20,948 bases of DNA from an uncultured Oscillospiraceae bacterium (GCA_910588365.1 CAJUQS010000181.1:1-20948); one strand, 5' to 3'. Shown: positions 1-6,637, counted from the stretch's first letter. Numbers and translations are program-made. Notes: a model not told the origin generated them from the sequence alone.

Positions 1-5
1 CTGTG

Positions 6-12
6 CTCCTTT
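6..12 (-). promoter_or_regulatory. Ribosome binding site of a gene beyond the left edge
   Basis: On the minus strand an AAAGGAG motif lies at 12 to 6 and runs towards the window edge. It looks like the Shine-Dalgarno site of a gene starting just outside the window. The gene itself cannot be identified. Confidence 0.4.
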
Positions 13-20
13 CATTTTCT

Positions 21-60
21 GACTCCCTTTCCGGGCTCTTTCTCGCCCTGATTGGGAGTC
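21..60 (-). other. Stem-loop upstream of the off-window gene
   Basis: A perfect 7-bp outer stem (21-27 with 54-60) encloses two symmetric 5-nt internal loops and an inner 4-bp stem (33-36 with 45-48) with an 8-nt loop. It lies between the dehydratase-family stop codon and the edge RBS, about 9 nt before the latter. There is no T tract, so it is not an obvious terminator. It may be a leader or intercistronic structure of unknown role. Confidence 0.45.
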
Positions 61-124
61 TATCTTTTTCCCTTCACCTCCGCCACAAAACTACATTTTT
101 TCCTCGGCGTTTTTTTACATTTTA

Positions 125-961
125 TCACTGGCGATGACACCCGGCGGGCACCACGCTCACGCTGTCGGCGATGCGCTGCTCCAGCTCGTCGGCCAGCTTG
201 TTGCACATCTGGGCGCAGCGGACGGGGTCATCAAAGAAGGAGATCTGCGTCATCAGCAGCGCGTCCCTGCCGGAAATGGGCAGGCAGGCGGACTTGCGGC
301 AGTTGTACACCCGGGCCAGGGCCTTCCGCTTCTCGTTGATGATGTGGATGGCCTCGTTCAGCTTCTCCACCGTGATGGTGTTCCCGGTGAACTTCTCCAC
401 CATTTTGGCGAACTCGGCGATCTCGTCCTTCCACTTGAGGATGTCCTTCTCCCGCTTCATCTGGGGGACGTCCATGATGTACATGGGCACATCCTCGCCC
501 AGGATCTCGTAGGCCTTCTTCTTGCCGTCGCAGGTGGTCTCGCCCACGTACATATCCGCGATGCGGAAGAAGGGGCAGGTCCGGCCCAGCCGGGCGCCTA
601 CGCTGGCCTTGACGAGGGGGCAGGTGCTCTTGGGCAGCACGGCCTCGCCGCCGGGCACCCAGAACTGGCTGCCGCCGCACAGGCCCGTGACGATGCCGTC
701 GGCCGCCACCACCACCTCGTCCGGCACATAGACGCAGAAGGTGCCGAAGACCTTGCGGCCCTTCTTCTGCTCCTCAATCAGCTCCTTGGGCCGGATGCCG
801 TGGACCTCGGAGATCACCAGATCCCAGAAGTCCATCCCCTTGGGCCGGTTCTCCTGGGTCAAAAACACGTCCCCCACGGCGGTGGGCAGCACCTGGCACA
901 GCAGGTCGTGGTTCTCCAGGTCCATCCCCAGGTCCTTCCACATGCTCACGTAATCCGACAT
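125..961 (-). CDS. 2-hydroxyacyl-CoA dehydratase / double-cubane-cluster reductase family protein, C-terminally short
   Basis: This protein belongs to the HgdB/FldC/YjiM superfamily. Members use iron-sulfur clusters for radical dehydrations or, in double-cubane-cluster proteins, difficult reductions at very low potential. They are recharged by an ATP-dependent activase, which is encoded next to it. Visible family features are Cys76 in GTFC, Cys95 in TGLCGG, Cys114 in STCPLVK, Cys129 in RTCPFF and Cys144 in ETTCDGKKK. The start at 961 is chosen because GGAGG sits 7 nt upstream; an in-frame extension further upstream would run into the activase gene. The protein has 278 residues, against roughly 380-430 for the family. 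It ends where the C-terminal domain, with its TGCP-like cysteine motif, should begin. The downstream AT-rich DNA shows no continuation in any frame. It may be a truncated remnant or a short variant. Confidence 0.75.
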   Translation of the reverse strand: MSDYVSMWKDLGMDLENHDLLCQVLPTAVGDVFLTQENRPKGMDFWDLVISEVHGIRPKELIEEQKKGRKVFGTFCVYVPDEVVVAADGIVTGLCGGSQFWVPGGEAVLPKSTCPLVKASVGARLGRTCPFFRIADMYVGETTCDGKKKAYEILGEDVPMYIMDVPQMKREKDILKWKDEIAEFAKMVEKFTGNTITVEKLNEAIHIINEKRKALARVYNCRKSACLPISGRDALLMTQISFFDDPVRCAQMCNKLADELEQRIADSVSVVPAGCHRQ

Positions 962-996
962 TTCGCTTTCCTCCATCACTTTCAATTTTAATATGC

Positions 997-1776
997 CTAC
1001 GCTTTCCGTATCGAGAACGCGCAGAGCGCCGCGCCGACGGCCCCGGCGTAGCGGCCGTCCGCCTCCGTCCGAACCGGGCGGCCCAGGGCCGCGGACAGGG
1101 ACTGGCGCAGGTAGGGGTATTCGCACAGCCCGCCGGTGAGGCACACCGTCTCCTGATCGGCGGACATCCGGCCGGCCTGGGAGGCCACCTTCTTCACAAT
1201 GGAGTCCACCACAGCGAAAGCGATGTTCTCCCGCTTCTCCCCCCGGCCGATGAGGCTGATGACCTCCGACTCGGCGAAGACGGTACACATGGAGCTGATG
1301 CTGGTGCCGCCCCCATGGGCGGCCATTCCGCACAGCTCCTCGGGCCGGACGGCCAGGGTGTTCGCCATGATCTCCAGGAAGCGCCCCGTGCCGGCGGAGC
1401 ACTTGTCGTTCATGAGAAAGTCGCTGACCGCGCCGTCCTGAATCCGGATGATCTTCGTGTCCTGGCCGCCGATGTCAATGACCGTCAGATCCGGCGTCCC
1501 GTAGATGCGGCAGGCCCCCCTGCCGTGGCAGGTGATCTCCGTGACGCACCTGTCCGCGTAGGGCACCGAGACGCGGCCGTAGCCGGTGGCCACCACCGCG
1601 GCCTCCTCCACCGGGAAGCCCTCCCCGGCCAGCCGGGCGCGGATGTCCTCCGCCGTGTCCACGCTGCTCCAGCCGGTGGGCTGTAAAAGCCGCAGGAGGA
1701 TGTTCCTCCCCCCGTCCAGGACCACCGTCTTGGCGCAGGTGGAGCCGATGTCAATGCCGATATAAACCCTCTCCAT
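997..1776 (-). CDS. Acyl-CoA dehydratase activase (BadF/BadG/BcrA/BcrD ATPase family)
   Basis: This is an ASKHA-fold ATPase that couples ATP hydrolysis to one-electron transfer onto a partner 2-hydroxyacyl-CoA dehydratase or double-cubane reductase. The 259-residue length is normal. The first phosphate motif is DIGSTCAK near residues 9-16. DIGGQDTK is the second nucleotide motif. Cysteines in NDKCSAGTG and SSMCTVFAESEV are the expected ligands of the [4Fe-4S] cluster bridging the homodimer. The ATG at 1776 is preceded by a GAGG element. The gene ends 35 nt before its likely substrate protein, so the two form a pair. It lies 129 nt behind the cysteine desulfurase-family gene, possibly in the same transcript as the selenium genes. 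The true partner substrate is unknown. Confidence 0.9.
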   Translation of the reverse strand: MERVYIGIDIGSTCAKTVVLDGGRNILLRLLQPTGWSSVDTAEDIRARLAGEGFPVEEAAVVATGYGRVSVPYADRCVTEITCHGRGACRIYGTPDLTVIDIGGQDTKIIRIQDGAVSDFLMNDKCSAGTGRFLEIMANTLAVRPEELCGMAAHGGGTSISSMCTVFAESEVISLIGRGEKRENIAFAVVDSIVKKVASQAGRMSADQETVCLTGGLCEYPYLRQSLSAALGRPVRTEADGRYAGAVGAALCAFSIRKA

Positions 1777-1860
1777 AGCACCTCATTCTGCCCCGAAACG
1801 GATCGGTCCCGTCACCGTGCGGCAATCCCGGATCCCCATCCCGTTTGAGGGCGTGTTACA

Positions 1861-1900
1861 GTTCTTTTCGCCTCTTTTTCTCTCAGGAAAAAGAAGATGG
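1861..1900 (-). repeat. Dispersed hairpin repeat, copy D (degenerate)
   Basis: An 8-bp stem (1873-1880 with 1887-1894) lies 11 nt behind the stop codon of the cysteine desulfurase-family gene. It aligns with the repeat behind selD (4045-4080): both have GTTCTTTT, five variable bases, CTTTTTCT, TCA and GAAAAAG in the same order and orientation. It may act as a 3' hairpin in the operon transcript. Confidence 0.55.
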
Positions 1901-1905
1901 TTCTT

Positions 1906-3048
1906 TTAAGAAAATGAAGACAGCTCCCCCACCGCCCGGATGGCCGCGTCCACGTCCTCCACGGTGTTGAACCAGGAGAAGCTGAAGCGCACCGCGCCCC
2001 GGTCCGTGGTGCCCAGGGCCTGGTGCATCCGTGGTGCGCAGTGGGCCCCGGGGCGGGTGGCGATGCCGTAGACCTCGCTGAGCTCGTCGGAGACGGCGGC
2101 GGAGTCGTAGTCCCGGATGTTCAGGGTTACGATGGCGCTGCGGCGGGGCTGGGAGAAATCGCCGTAGACTGTCACGCCCTCCATGGCGGAGACCGCCCGG
2201 TAAAAGCGGTCCATGAGGGTATGCTCCCTGGCCTCAATGGCCTCCAGGCCCACCTCGCCGATGTAGTCCAGGGCCGCCGACAGCCCCGCGATGCCGTGGC
2301 CGTTGAGGGTGCCGGCCTCCAGGCGGGTGGGGTACTCCTGGGGCTGGTGCCGGTCGTAGGAGTGGACCCCGGATCCCCCCGCCTTCCAGGGCGCGATCTC
2401 CACCCCGGGCCGGACGCACAGTCCGCCGGTGCCCTGGGGGCCCATGAGGCCCTTGTGTCCGGTGAAGCAGAGCACGTCGATACCCATGGCCTCCATGTCG
2501 ATGGGCAGGGCCCCCGCCGTCTGGGAGGCGTCCACGATGAGCAGGGCCCCCTGCCGGTGGGCGATCTCGCCGATGCGGGCCACGTCCAGCACGTTCCCCG
2601 TCAGATTGGAGGCGTGGGTGCAGACCACCGCCCGGGTGCCGGGCTGAACAAGGCGCTCAAAGTCCCCGCAGTCCACCCGCCCCAGCTTGTCCGCCGGGAC
2701 GATGTCCAGCTTCACGCCCCGCTCCTCCTCCAGCCGGTACAGGGGCCGCAGGACGCTGTTGTGCTCGCAGTCGGTGGTGACGGCGTGGTCCCCGGGGCGG
2801 AGGACGCCGCTGATGGCGATGTTCAGGGCCTCGGTGGAGTTGGCCGTGAAGATTACGTGGTCGGGCCGCGGACAGCCAAAGAGCCCGGCCAGCTTCACCC
2901 GGGCGCCGTAGACCGTCCGGGAGGCCTCCAGGGCCCCGCCGTGGGCCCCCCGGGCGGCGTTGCCCATGGCGGTCATGGCGCGGACCACCGCGTCGATGAC
3001 CTGGGGCGGCTTTTGCAGCGTGGTCGCCGCGTTGTCCAAGTAGATCAC
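1906..3048 (-). CDS. Class V aminotransferase, cysteine desulfurase family (selenium-cluster type)
   Basis: This is a PLP enzyme of the NifS/CsdA fold and closely resembles the EF2568-type desulfurases found with orphan selD genes. It probably mobilises sulfur or selenium from cysteine or selenocysteine for the selenium cofactor. Asp173 in VDASQT contacts the PLP pyridine nitrogen. Lys199 in TGHKGLMGPQG forms the Schiff base. Cys337 in GAHCAP is the catalytic persulfide/selenide cysteine. The length of 380 residues is normal. The start is GTG at 3048, because an ATG one base earlier would be followed at once by a stop. It begins one base after the TGA of the DUF3343 gene, so the two are translationally coupled. 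The exact substrate (S or Se) cannot be read from sequence. Confidence 0.9.
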   Translation of the reverse strand: MIYLDNAATTLQKPPQVIDAVVRAMTAMGNAARGAHGGALEASRTVYGARVKLAGLFGCPRPDHVIFTANSTEALNIAISGVLRPGDHAVTTDCEHNSVLRPLYRLEEERGVKLDIVPADKLGRVDCGDFERLVQPGTRAVVCTHASNLTGNVLDVARIGEIAHRQGALLIVDASQTAGALPIDMEAMGIDVLCFTGHKGLMGPQGTGGLCVRPGVEIAPWKAGGSGVHSYDRHQPQEYPTRLEAGTLNGHGIAGLSAALDYIGEVGLEAIEAREHTLMDRFYRAVSAMEGVTVYGDFSQPRRSAIVTLNIRDYDSAAVSDELSEVYGIATRPGAHCAPRMHQALGTTDRGAVRFSFSWFNTVEDVDAAIRAVGELSSFS

Positions 3049-3049
3049 A

Positions 3050-3286
3050 TCACACCTCCAGTACCTGCATGGCCGACCAGGTCAGCCCCGCCGCGCGCAG
3101 CGCCCCGGCCAGCTGTTCCTCCGCCTCGGGCGGCGCCTTCCACGCCAGGCCGCATCCGGCCGTGATCTCCCGGGGCACGGGGATGACGCGGCCGGGGAGC
3201 TGGTTGGCCAGACAGAAGCTCTCAGCCTCCATGGCGGCGGCGGTGGTGGCGAAGGTGACAATCAGGGCAGGCTGTTTCTTCCGCAT
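3050..3286 (-). CDS. DUF3343 protein, putative Se/S carrier-like
   Basis: This is a small 78-residue protein of the DUF3343 family, which has been described as a putative selenium/sulfur carrier and co-occurs with selD, yedF and the EF2568-type desulfurase. The sequence shows a beta-alpha start (ALIVTFATTAAAMEAE), the conserved central VPREITAGCGLAWK segment with its single functional-looking cysteine in AGCG, and a short C-terminal helix. It is squeezed between its neighbours with one base on either side (yedF TGA, T, ATG; then its own TGA, T, GTG of the desulfurase), which implies coupled translation. The likely role is to accept a per-selenide or persulfide from the desulfurase. That role is inferred. 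Confidence 0.85.
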   Translation of the reverse strand: MRKKQPALIVTFATTAAAMEAESFCLANQLPGRVIPVPREITAGCGLAWKAPPEAEEQLAGALRAAGLTWSAMQVLEV

Positions 3287-3287
3287 A

Positions 3288-3905
3288 TCAGGGCTTGACC
3301 ACCAGATCCGCGCCGGTGAGCTTCTCCACGATGGTGTACATGTTGGTGATCTCGCCCACCTTCAGCTTCTCCGTCAGGCCGTAGAAGTCCAGACAGGTGC
3401 CGCAGGTCATGATCTCCACACCCTGGGCCTCCAGACTCTTCAGATCCTCCAGGGAGGCGGAGTCCTCGCAGGTGACGGACGCGCCGCCGTTGTAGAAGAG
3501 GATGGTCCTGGGCAGCACGTCCTGCTGGCCCAGGGCGTAGAGGAAGCCCTTGAGCAGGGTCTTGCCCAGCTTCTCAGAGCCGAGGCCCATGGCGTCGGAG
3601 GAGACAGCCACCACGACGTTCTTCTCCCGCCCGCTGGGGACGATGCACTCCGTGGGCTCGTTCTCCCCGATCCGCGCCGCGCCCTCGCCCACGGTCATGG
3701 TGACCTTGAACTGGTTCTCCCCCAGCTTCTCGCTCTTGACGCCGTACCCCTTCTGGTTCGCCATCTTGGTCAGGTTCTGTACGGAGATCTCGTTGTCCAC
3801 CAGGGTTTCCACCACGCCGCCGGCCTCCCCCAGCTCCTTGATGGCGTTCTTGGTCTTGACCACGGGAATGGGACAGGTGTCCCCCATTGCGTTTACTTGA
3901 ATCAT
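3288..3905 (-). CDS. yedF: Selenium metabolism protein YedF, two-domain sulfurtransferase-like
   Basis: The N-terminal TusA/SirA-like domain (residues 1-75) carries the CPIPV motif with Cys11, the persulfide/selenide-carrying position. The C-terminal DsrE-like domain (about 95-205) ends with the CGTCLDFYGL motif, a second thiol pair. This two-domain form is the one linked to selenium in Clostridia and is longer than single-domain TusA-type proteins. The start at 3905 has GGAGG 8 nt upstream; a longer in-frame reading to 4070 would translate hairpin repeat DNA and is rejected. The gene lies 181 nt behind selD, separated by a cluster of hairpins, and one base before the DUF3343 gene. It probably relays selenium between SelD, the desulfurase and the final acceptor. 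Confidence 0.92.
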   Translation of the reverse strand: MIQVNAMGDTCPIPVVKTKNAIKELGEAGGVVETLVDNEISVQNLTKMANQKGYGVKSEKLGENQFKVTMTVGEGAARIGENEPTECIVPSGREKNVVVAVSSDAMGLGSEKLGKTLLKGFLYALGQQDVLPRTILFYNGGASVTCEDSASLEDLKSLEAQGVEIMTCGTCLDFYGLTEKLKVGEITNMYTIVEKLTGADLVVKP

Positions 3906-3930
3906 TGTACGTTCCTCCATATATTCGTGT

Positions 3931-3957
3931 TCTTTTTCTTTGTGAACAAGAAAAAGA
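3931..3957 (-). repeat. A/T-rich stem-loop in the yedF leader
   Basis: A perfect 10-bp stem (3931-3940 with 3948-3957) with a 7-nt loop lies about 12 nt before the yedF RBS. It resembles half of the palindrome at 4055-4080 and may be a partial copy of the same repeat. Confidence 0.5.
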
Positions 3958-3980
3958 TCCAAAAAGAAAAACTTTTTGCC

Positions 3981-4080
3981 GCAAAGCATACGCTTTGCTC
4001 TTGTTGTAATAATACGTGAAGCAAGGCGAATGCCTTGCGCAAAAGTTCTTTTTGATACTTTTTCTTTCAAGAAAAAGTAT
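3981..4080 (-). repeat. Dispersed hairpin repeat, copy A (three hairpins behind selD)
   Basis: Reading on the minus strand from the selD stop there are three hairpins. The first is a perfect 12-bp palindrome with a 2-nt loop (4055-4080). The second has a 7-bp stem, GCAAGGC/GCCTTGC (4021-4038). The third has a 7-bp stem, GCAAAGC/GCTTTGC (3981-3998). The first begins 6 nt after the stop codon. The same palindrome-plus-CAAAA...GCGC layout recurs at 20305-20345 and, inverted, at 20759-20798. It could end, pause or stabilise the transcript between selD and yedF. Confidence 0.65.
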
Positions 4081-4086
4081 GACTGC

Positions 4087-5118
4087 CTAGTCGTTTGTCA
4101 CCAGGATCTCCGGCTCCCGGCGCTCGGTGATTTCGCCCACGATTTCGGCGGGCGCTCCGATGGCGCGCAGGGCCTCCAGGAGGGCCGGCGCCTCCTCCGC
4201 CCCCAGGGCGATCAGCAGCCCGCCGGAGGTCTGGGGGTCAAAGAGGACCTCCTCCATGGCGAAGGGGACCCCCTCGAAGCGGACAAAGGGGCCCGTGTGG
4301 TTCCGGTTGCGCTGGGCCGCCGCCGTGAGCAGGAACTCGCCGGCATAGTCCAGCGCCTGGGGGATAACGGGCACGCGGCCGGCGTGGATATGGCAGGAGA
4401 GCCTGCCGTCCATCATCTCGTGGAGGTGGCCCAGAAAGCTGAAGCCCGTCACGTCGGTGCAGGCGTGGATGTCAAAGCCCCGGCAGCACCCGGCGGCGTA
4501 TTTATTCAATGTGGTCATGGAGTCCACGGCGGCGTCCATGGCCTCCCGGGACGCCTCGCCCACCCGGTTTGCGGTGCAGACGATGCCCACGCCCAGGCGC
4601 TTGGTCAAAATCAGCCGGTCCCCCGCCCTGCCGCCGTTGTTGGGGTAGATGCGGTCCGGATGGACGAGGCCGGTGACGGACAGGCCGTACTTGACGTCGC
4701 TGTCCGCGATGGAGTGGCCGCCCACCAGGGTGCCCCCGGCCTCAATGACCTTCTCCGAGCCGCCCCGCATAATCTCCCCCAGGACGTTCAGATCCATCTT
4801 TTCCGGGAAGCAGACGATGTTCAGCGCCGTCTTCACCTCGCCGCCCATGGCGTACACGTCACTGAGGGCGTTGGCGGCGGCGATGCGGCCGAAGGTATAG
4901 GGGTCGTCCACCATGGGCGGGAAGAAGTCCAGGGTCTGTACGATGGCCGCCTCGTCCGTCACCCGGTAGACGGCGGCGTCGTCCCTGCTGTCAAAGCCGA
5001 CCAGCAGATCCTTGTCCGCCGGCCCTCTGGGCAGGCGCTCCAGGACGCGCTCCAGGACTCCGGCCCCCAGCTTGGCCGTACAGCCGCCGCCCTTGCAAAA
5101 AACGATTTTTTCCTCCAT
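4087..5118 (-). CDS. selD: Selenide, water dikinase (selenophosphate synthase)
   Basis: SelD makes selenophosphate from selenide and ATP, the activated selenium donor for selenocysteine, selenouridine and the selenium-dependent molybdenum hydroxylase cofactor. The 343 residues match the usual size. The glycine-rich N-terminal loop reads KGGGCTAKLG. Cys13 and Lys16 occupy the places of E. coli Cys17 and Lys20, while the second cysteine of the usual CGC motif is replaced by Ala. Other family marks are DDAAVY, DFFPPMVDDPYTFGRIAAAN, GGHSI and the DPQTSGGLL motif near the C terminus. The start at 5118 is supported by AGAGAGGA upstream; longer in-frame starts would overlap the promoter. It is the first gene of the selenium block and has its own promoter. 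No selA, selB or selU gene is visible in the window. Confidence 0.96.
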   Translation of the reverse strand: MEEKIVFCKGGGCTAKLGAGVLERVLERLPRGPADKDLLVGFDSRDDAAVYRVTDEAAIVQTLDFFPPMVDDPYTFGRIAAANALSDVYAMGGEVKTALNIVCFPEKMDLNVLGEIMRGGSEKVIEAGGTLVGGHSIADSDVKYGLSVTGLVHPDRIYPNNGGRAGDRLILTKRLGVGIVCTANRVGEASREAMDAAVDSMTTLNKYAAGCCRGFDIHACTDVTGFSFLGHLHEMMDGRLSCHIHAGRVPVIPQALDYAGEFLLTAAAQRNRNHTGPFVRFEGVPFAMEEVLFDPQTSGGLLIALGAEEAPALLEALRAIGAPAEIVGEITERREPEILVTND

Positions 5119-5169
5119 AAGTCCTCTCTTTCCAACGAAGCCTCCGGGACACTCTGCCCCGCTTTTTGT

Positions 5170-5198
5170 AGTATATCGACAATTCATAAATTTGTGAA
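5170..5198 (-). promoter_or_regulatory. Sigma-A promoter of the selD operon
   Basis: On the minus strand the -35 is TTCACA (5198-5193) and the -10 is TATACT (5175-5170), with a 17-nt spacer. Transcription would begin near 5163, giving a leader of about 45 nt. The region is distinctly AT-rich compared with its surroundings. Confidence 0.7.
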
Positions 5199-5233
5199 AT
5201 TGTATTTATCAATAAATATAGAACATCGATAGA

Positions 5234-5299
5234 AAACAGCGATTTATGCCGGACAGAGATCCGCTGTTTGGGCGTTTTGACATTTTTCAAACACGCCCT
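5234..5299 (-). other. Two tandem stem-loops between oadB and selD
   Basis: The first is a perfect 8-bp inverted repeat, AAACAGCG/CGCTGTTT (5234-5241 with 5262-5269), with a 20-nt loop. Right beside it, about 5270-5299, is an 11-bp stem with one bulged base: GGGCGT pairs with ACGCCC and TTTGA with TCAAA. Neither is followed by a clear T run on the minus strand. They lie between the oadB stop and the selD promoter and may act as a weak terminator or an operator. Confidence 0.45.
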
Positions 5300-5331
5300 A
5301 ACATCTCCCCGCGCCCGAAGGGCGGCCCTCC

Positions 5332-6438
5332 CTACAGCATCCGCTCCACCAGCGTGATGAGCAGTCCGCCGGCGATGACGGAGGCAATCTGCCCGCTGAC
5401 GTTGGCGCCGGCGGCGTGCATGAGCAGGAAGTTATAGGGGTCCTCCTCCAATCCCAGCTTGTGGACCACCCGGGAGGCCATGGGGAAGGCGGAGATGCCC
5501 GCCGCGCCGATCATGGGGTTCACCTTCCTGCGGGAGAACAGGTTGAGCAGCTTGGCAAAGAGGACGCCGCCCACGGTGTCGAATACGAAGGCCACCAGAC
5601 CCAGTGCGAGAATCATCAGCGTCTCCCGGGTGACGAACAGCTCCGCCTTCATCTTGAAGGCCACGGACAGGCCCAGAACCAGGGTGATGAGGTTGGCCAG
5701 CTCGTGCTGGGCGGACTGGCTGAGGCTATCCAGCACTCCGCACTCCCGGATCAGGTTGCCGAACATGAGAAACCCGATGAGCTCCGCGCTCTTGGGGGCG
5801 ATGGCGCCAGCAATGATGGTGACGCAGATGGGGAACAGGATGCGCACGGTCCTGGAGACCTGGGCGGGGGCGTACTCCATGCGGATCTGCCGCTCCTTTC
5901 TGCTGGTGATGGCCCGGATGATGGGGGGCTGGATGATGGGCACCAGGGCCATGTAGGAGTAGGCCGCCACCATGATGGCGCCCTGGTACTGGCTGCCGAA
6001 GTAGTTGGCCACGTAGATGCTGGTGGGACCGTCCGCCGCGCCGATGATGGCCACGGAGGCCGCGTCCACGAGGGGGAAGCCGATGGCCAGGGCCAGCGCC
6101 AGGGTGATGAAGATGCCGGCCTGGGCCGCCGCGCCGAAGAGGAACATCTTCGGGCTGGACAGCAGGGGACCGAAGTCGATCATGGCGCCGACGCCGATGA
6201 ACAGCAGCAGGGGGAACAGCTCGTTGGCAATGCCCGCGTTGAACAGCGCCTCAATGCCCCCGGTGTTCACATGGGGCAGATTCACCAGAATGGCGCCGAA
6301 GCCCATGGGCAGCAGCAGGGCTGGCTCCATCCCCCGCCGGATGGCCAGATAAATCAGTACGCCGCCCACGAGGAGCATCAGCCCCTCCTGCCAGGTGAAG
6401 TTGAGAATGTTGCCGAACAGATCGAGAAACAGCTCCAT
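5332..6438 (-). CDS. oadB: Sodium ion-translocating decarboxylase beta subunit (OadB/GcdB family), orphan
   Basis: OadB/GcdB/MmdB subunits are membrane proteins that couple decarboxylation of a carboxybiotin to Na+ export. The 368 residues form about nine to eleven hydrophobic segments. Conserved functional regions are visible: GAMIDFGPLL (Asp89), the re-entrant loop IIGAADGPTSIY with Asp136, and the C-terminal HAAGANVSGQIASVIAGG with the Asn and Ser thought to take part in Na+ passage. The start at 6438 has AAGGAGG 9 nt upstream; an in-frame extension to 6504 would lie inside the riboswitch terminator. No alpha (carboxyltransferase), biotin carrier or gamma subunit lies nearby, so partners must be encoded elsewhere or the protein works alone. 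Expression is gated by the upstream riboswitch. Confidence 0.92.
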   Translation of the reverse strand: MELFLDLFGNILNFTWQEGLMLLVGGVLIYLAIRRGMEPALLLPMGFGAILVNLPHVNTGGIEALFNAGIANELFPLLLFIGVGAMIDFGPLLSSPKMFLFGAAAQAGIFITLALALAIGFPLVDAASVAIIGAADGPTSIYVANYFGSQYQGAIMVAAYSYMALVPIIQPPIIRAITSRKERQIRMEYAPAQVSRTVRILFPICVTIIAGAIAPKSAELIGFLMFGNLIRECGVLDSLSQSAQHELANLITLVLGLSVAFKMKAELFVTRETLMILALGLVAFVFDTVGGVLFAKLLNLFSRRKVNPMIGAAGISAFPMASRVVHKLGLEEDPYNFLLMHAAGANVSGQIASVIAGGLLITLVERML

Positions 6439-6476
6439 AGGGAAATCCTCCTTGAAATTCGGGGAGCGGACGGCGC

Positions 6477-6521
6477 AAAAAAAGAGACTTTCACGGCGTA
6501 TCAAAACACCGCGAAAGTCTC
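6477..6521 (-). terminator. Riboswitch expression platform: intrinsic terminator
   Basis: On the minus strand a 15-bp stem with two G-U pairs (6521-6507 with 6498-6484) and an 8-nt loop is followed by seven U residues (6483-6477). Its 5' arm, GAGACUUUCGCGG, overlaps the 3' end of the aptamer. Aptamer folding would therefore block the terminator, making an ON switch. Confidence 0.88.
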
Positions 6522-6603
6522 ATCATTTCAGGCAAAGACGGGCTTGAACCGTACTGACGTCCTTTGCCGCGCCGGCTGGCGCCGATTACTCCCCTTCACT
6601 TGC
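6511..6603 (-). promoter_or_regulatory. Riboswitch aptamer, yybP-ykoY (Mn2+)-like
   Basis: The leader begins with AAGTGAAGGGGAGTAATC and ends with AATGATGAGACTTTCGC. These match the conserved GGGGAGUA loop and the GAUGAGAC segment of yybP-ykoY RNAs, flanked by halves of a closing stem. Between them are a GCGCC/GGCGC hairpin and a longer stem (GGCAAA with TTTGCC, then GACG with CGTC) with CAGTACGG inside. It starts at the predicted transcription start and runs into the terminator. Assignment to the manganese class is by eye. A Na+-sensing class (DUF1646/Na+-I) is the main alternative, given the downstream Na+ pump subunit. Confidence 0.72.
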
Positions 6604-6608
6604 CACCC

Positions 6609-6637
6609 ATCATATGCCATTGCCCGGGAATTGTCAA
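6609..6637 (-). promoter_or_regulatory. Strong sigma-A promoter of the riboswitch-oadB unit
   Basis: A consensus -35 TTGACA (6637-6632) is followed by a 17-nt spacer and a -10 TATGAT (6614-6609) on the minus strand. It starts transcription at the first bases of the riboswitch. Confidence 0.88.

Noticed and set aside
120..130. Selenocysteine read-through of the TGA ending the dehydratase-family gene, suggested by the selenium context
   Set aside because: The TGA is followed directly by TAA, and no homologous sequence continues after it.
962..1402. N-terminal extension of the dehydratase-family frame into the activase gene
   Set aside because: The extension is rich in Arg/Gly/Pro and overlaps the activase coding sequence. 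The ATG at 961 has a proper GGAGG site and family-like sequence starts there.
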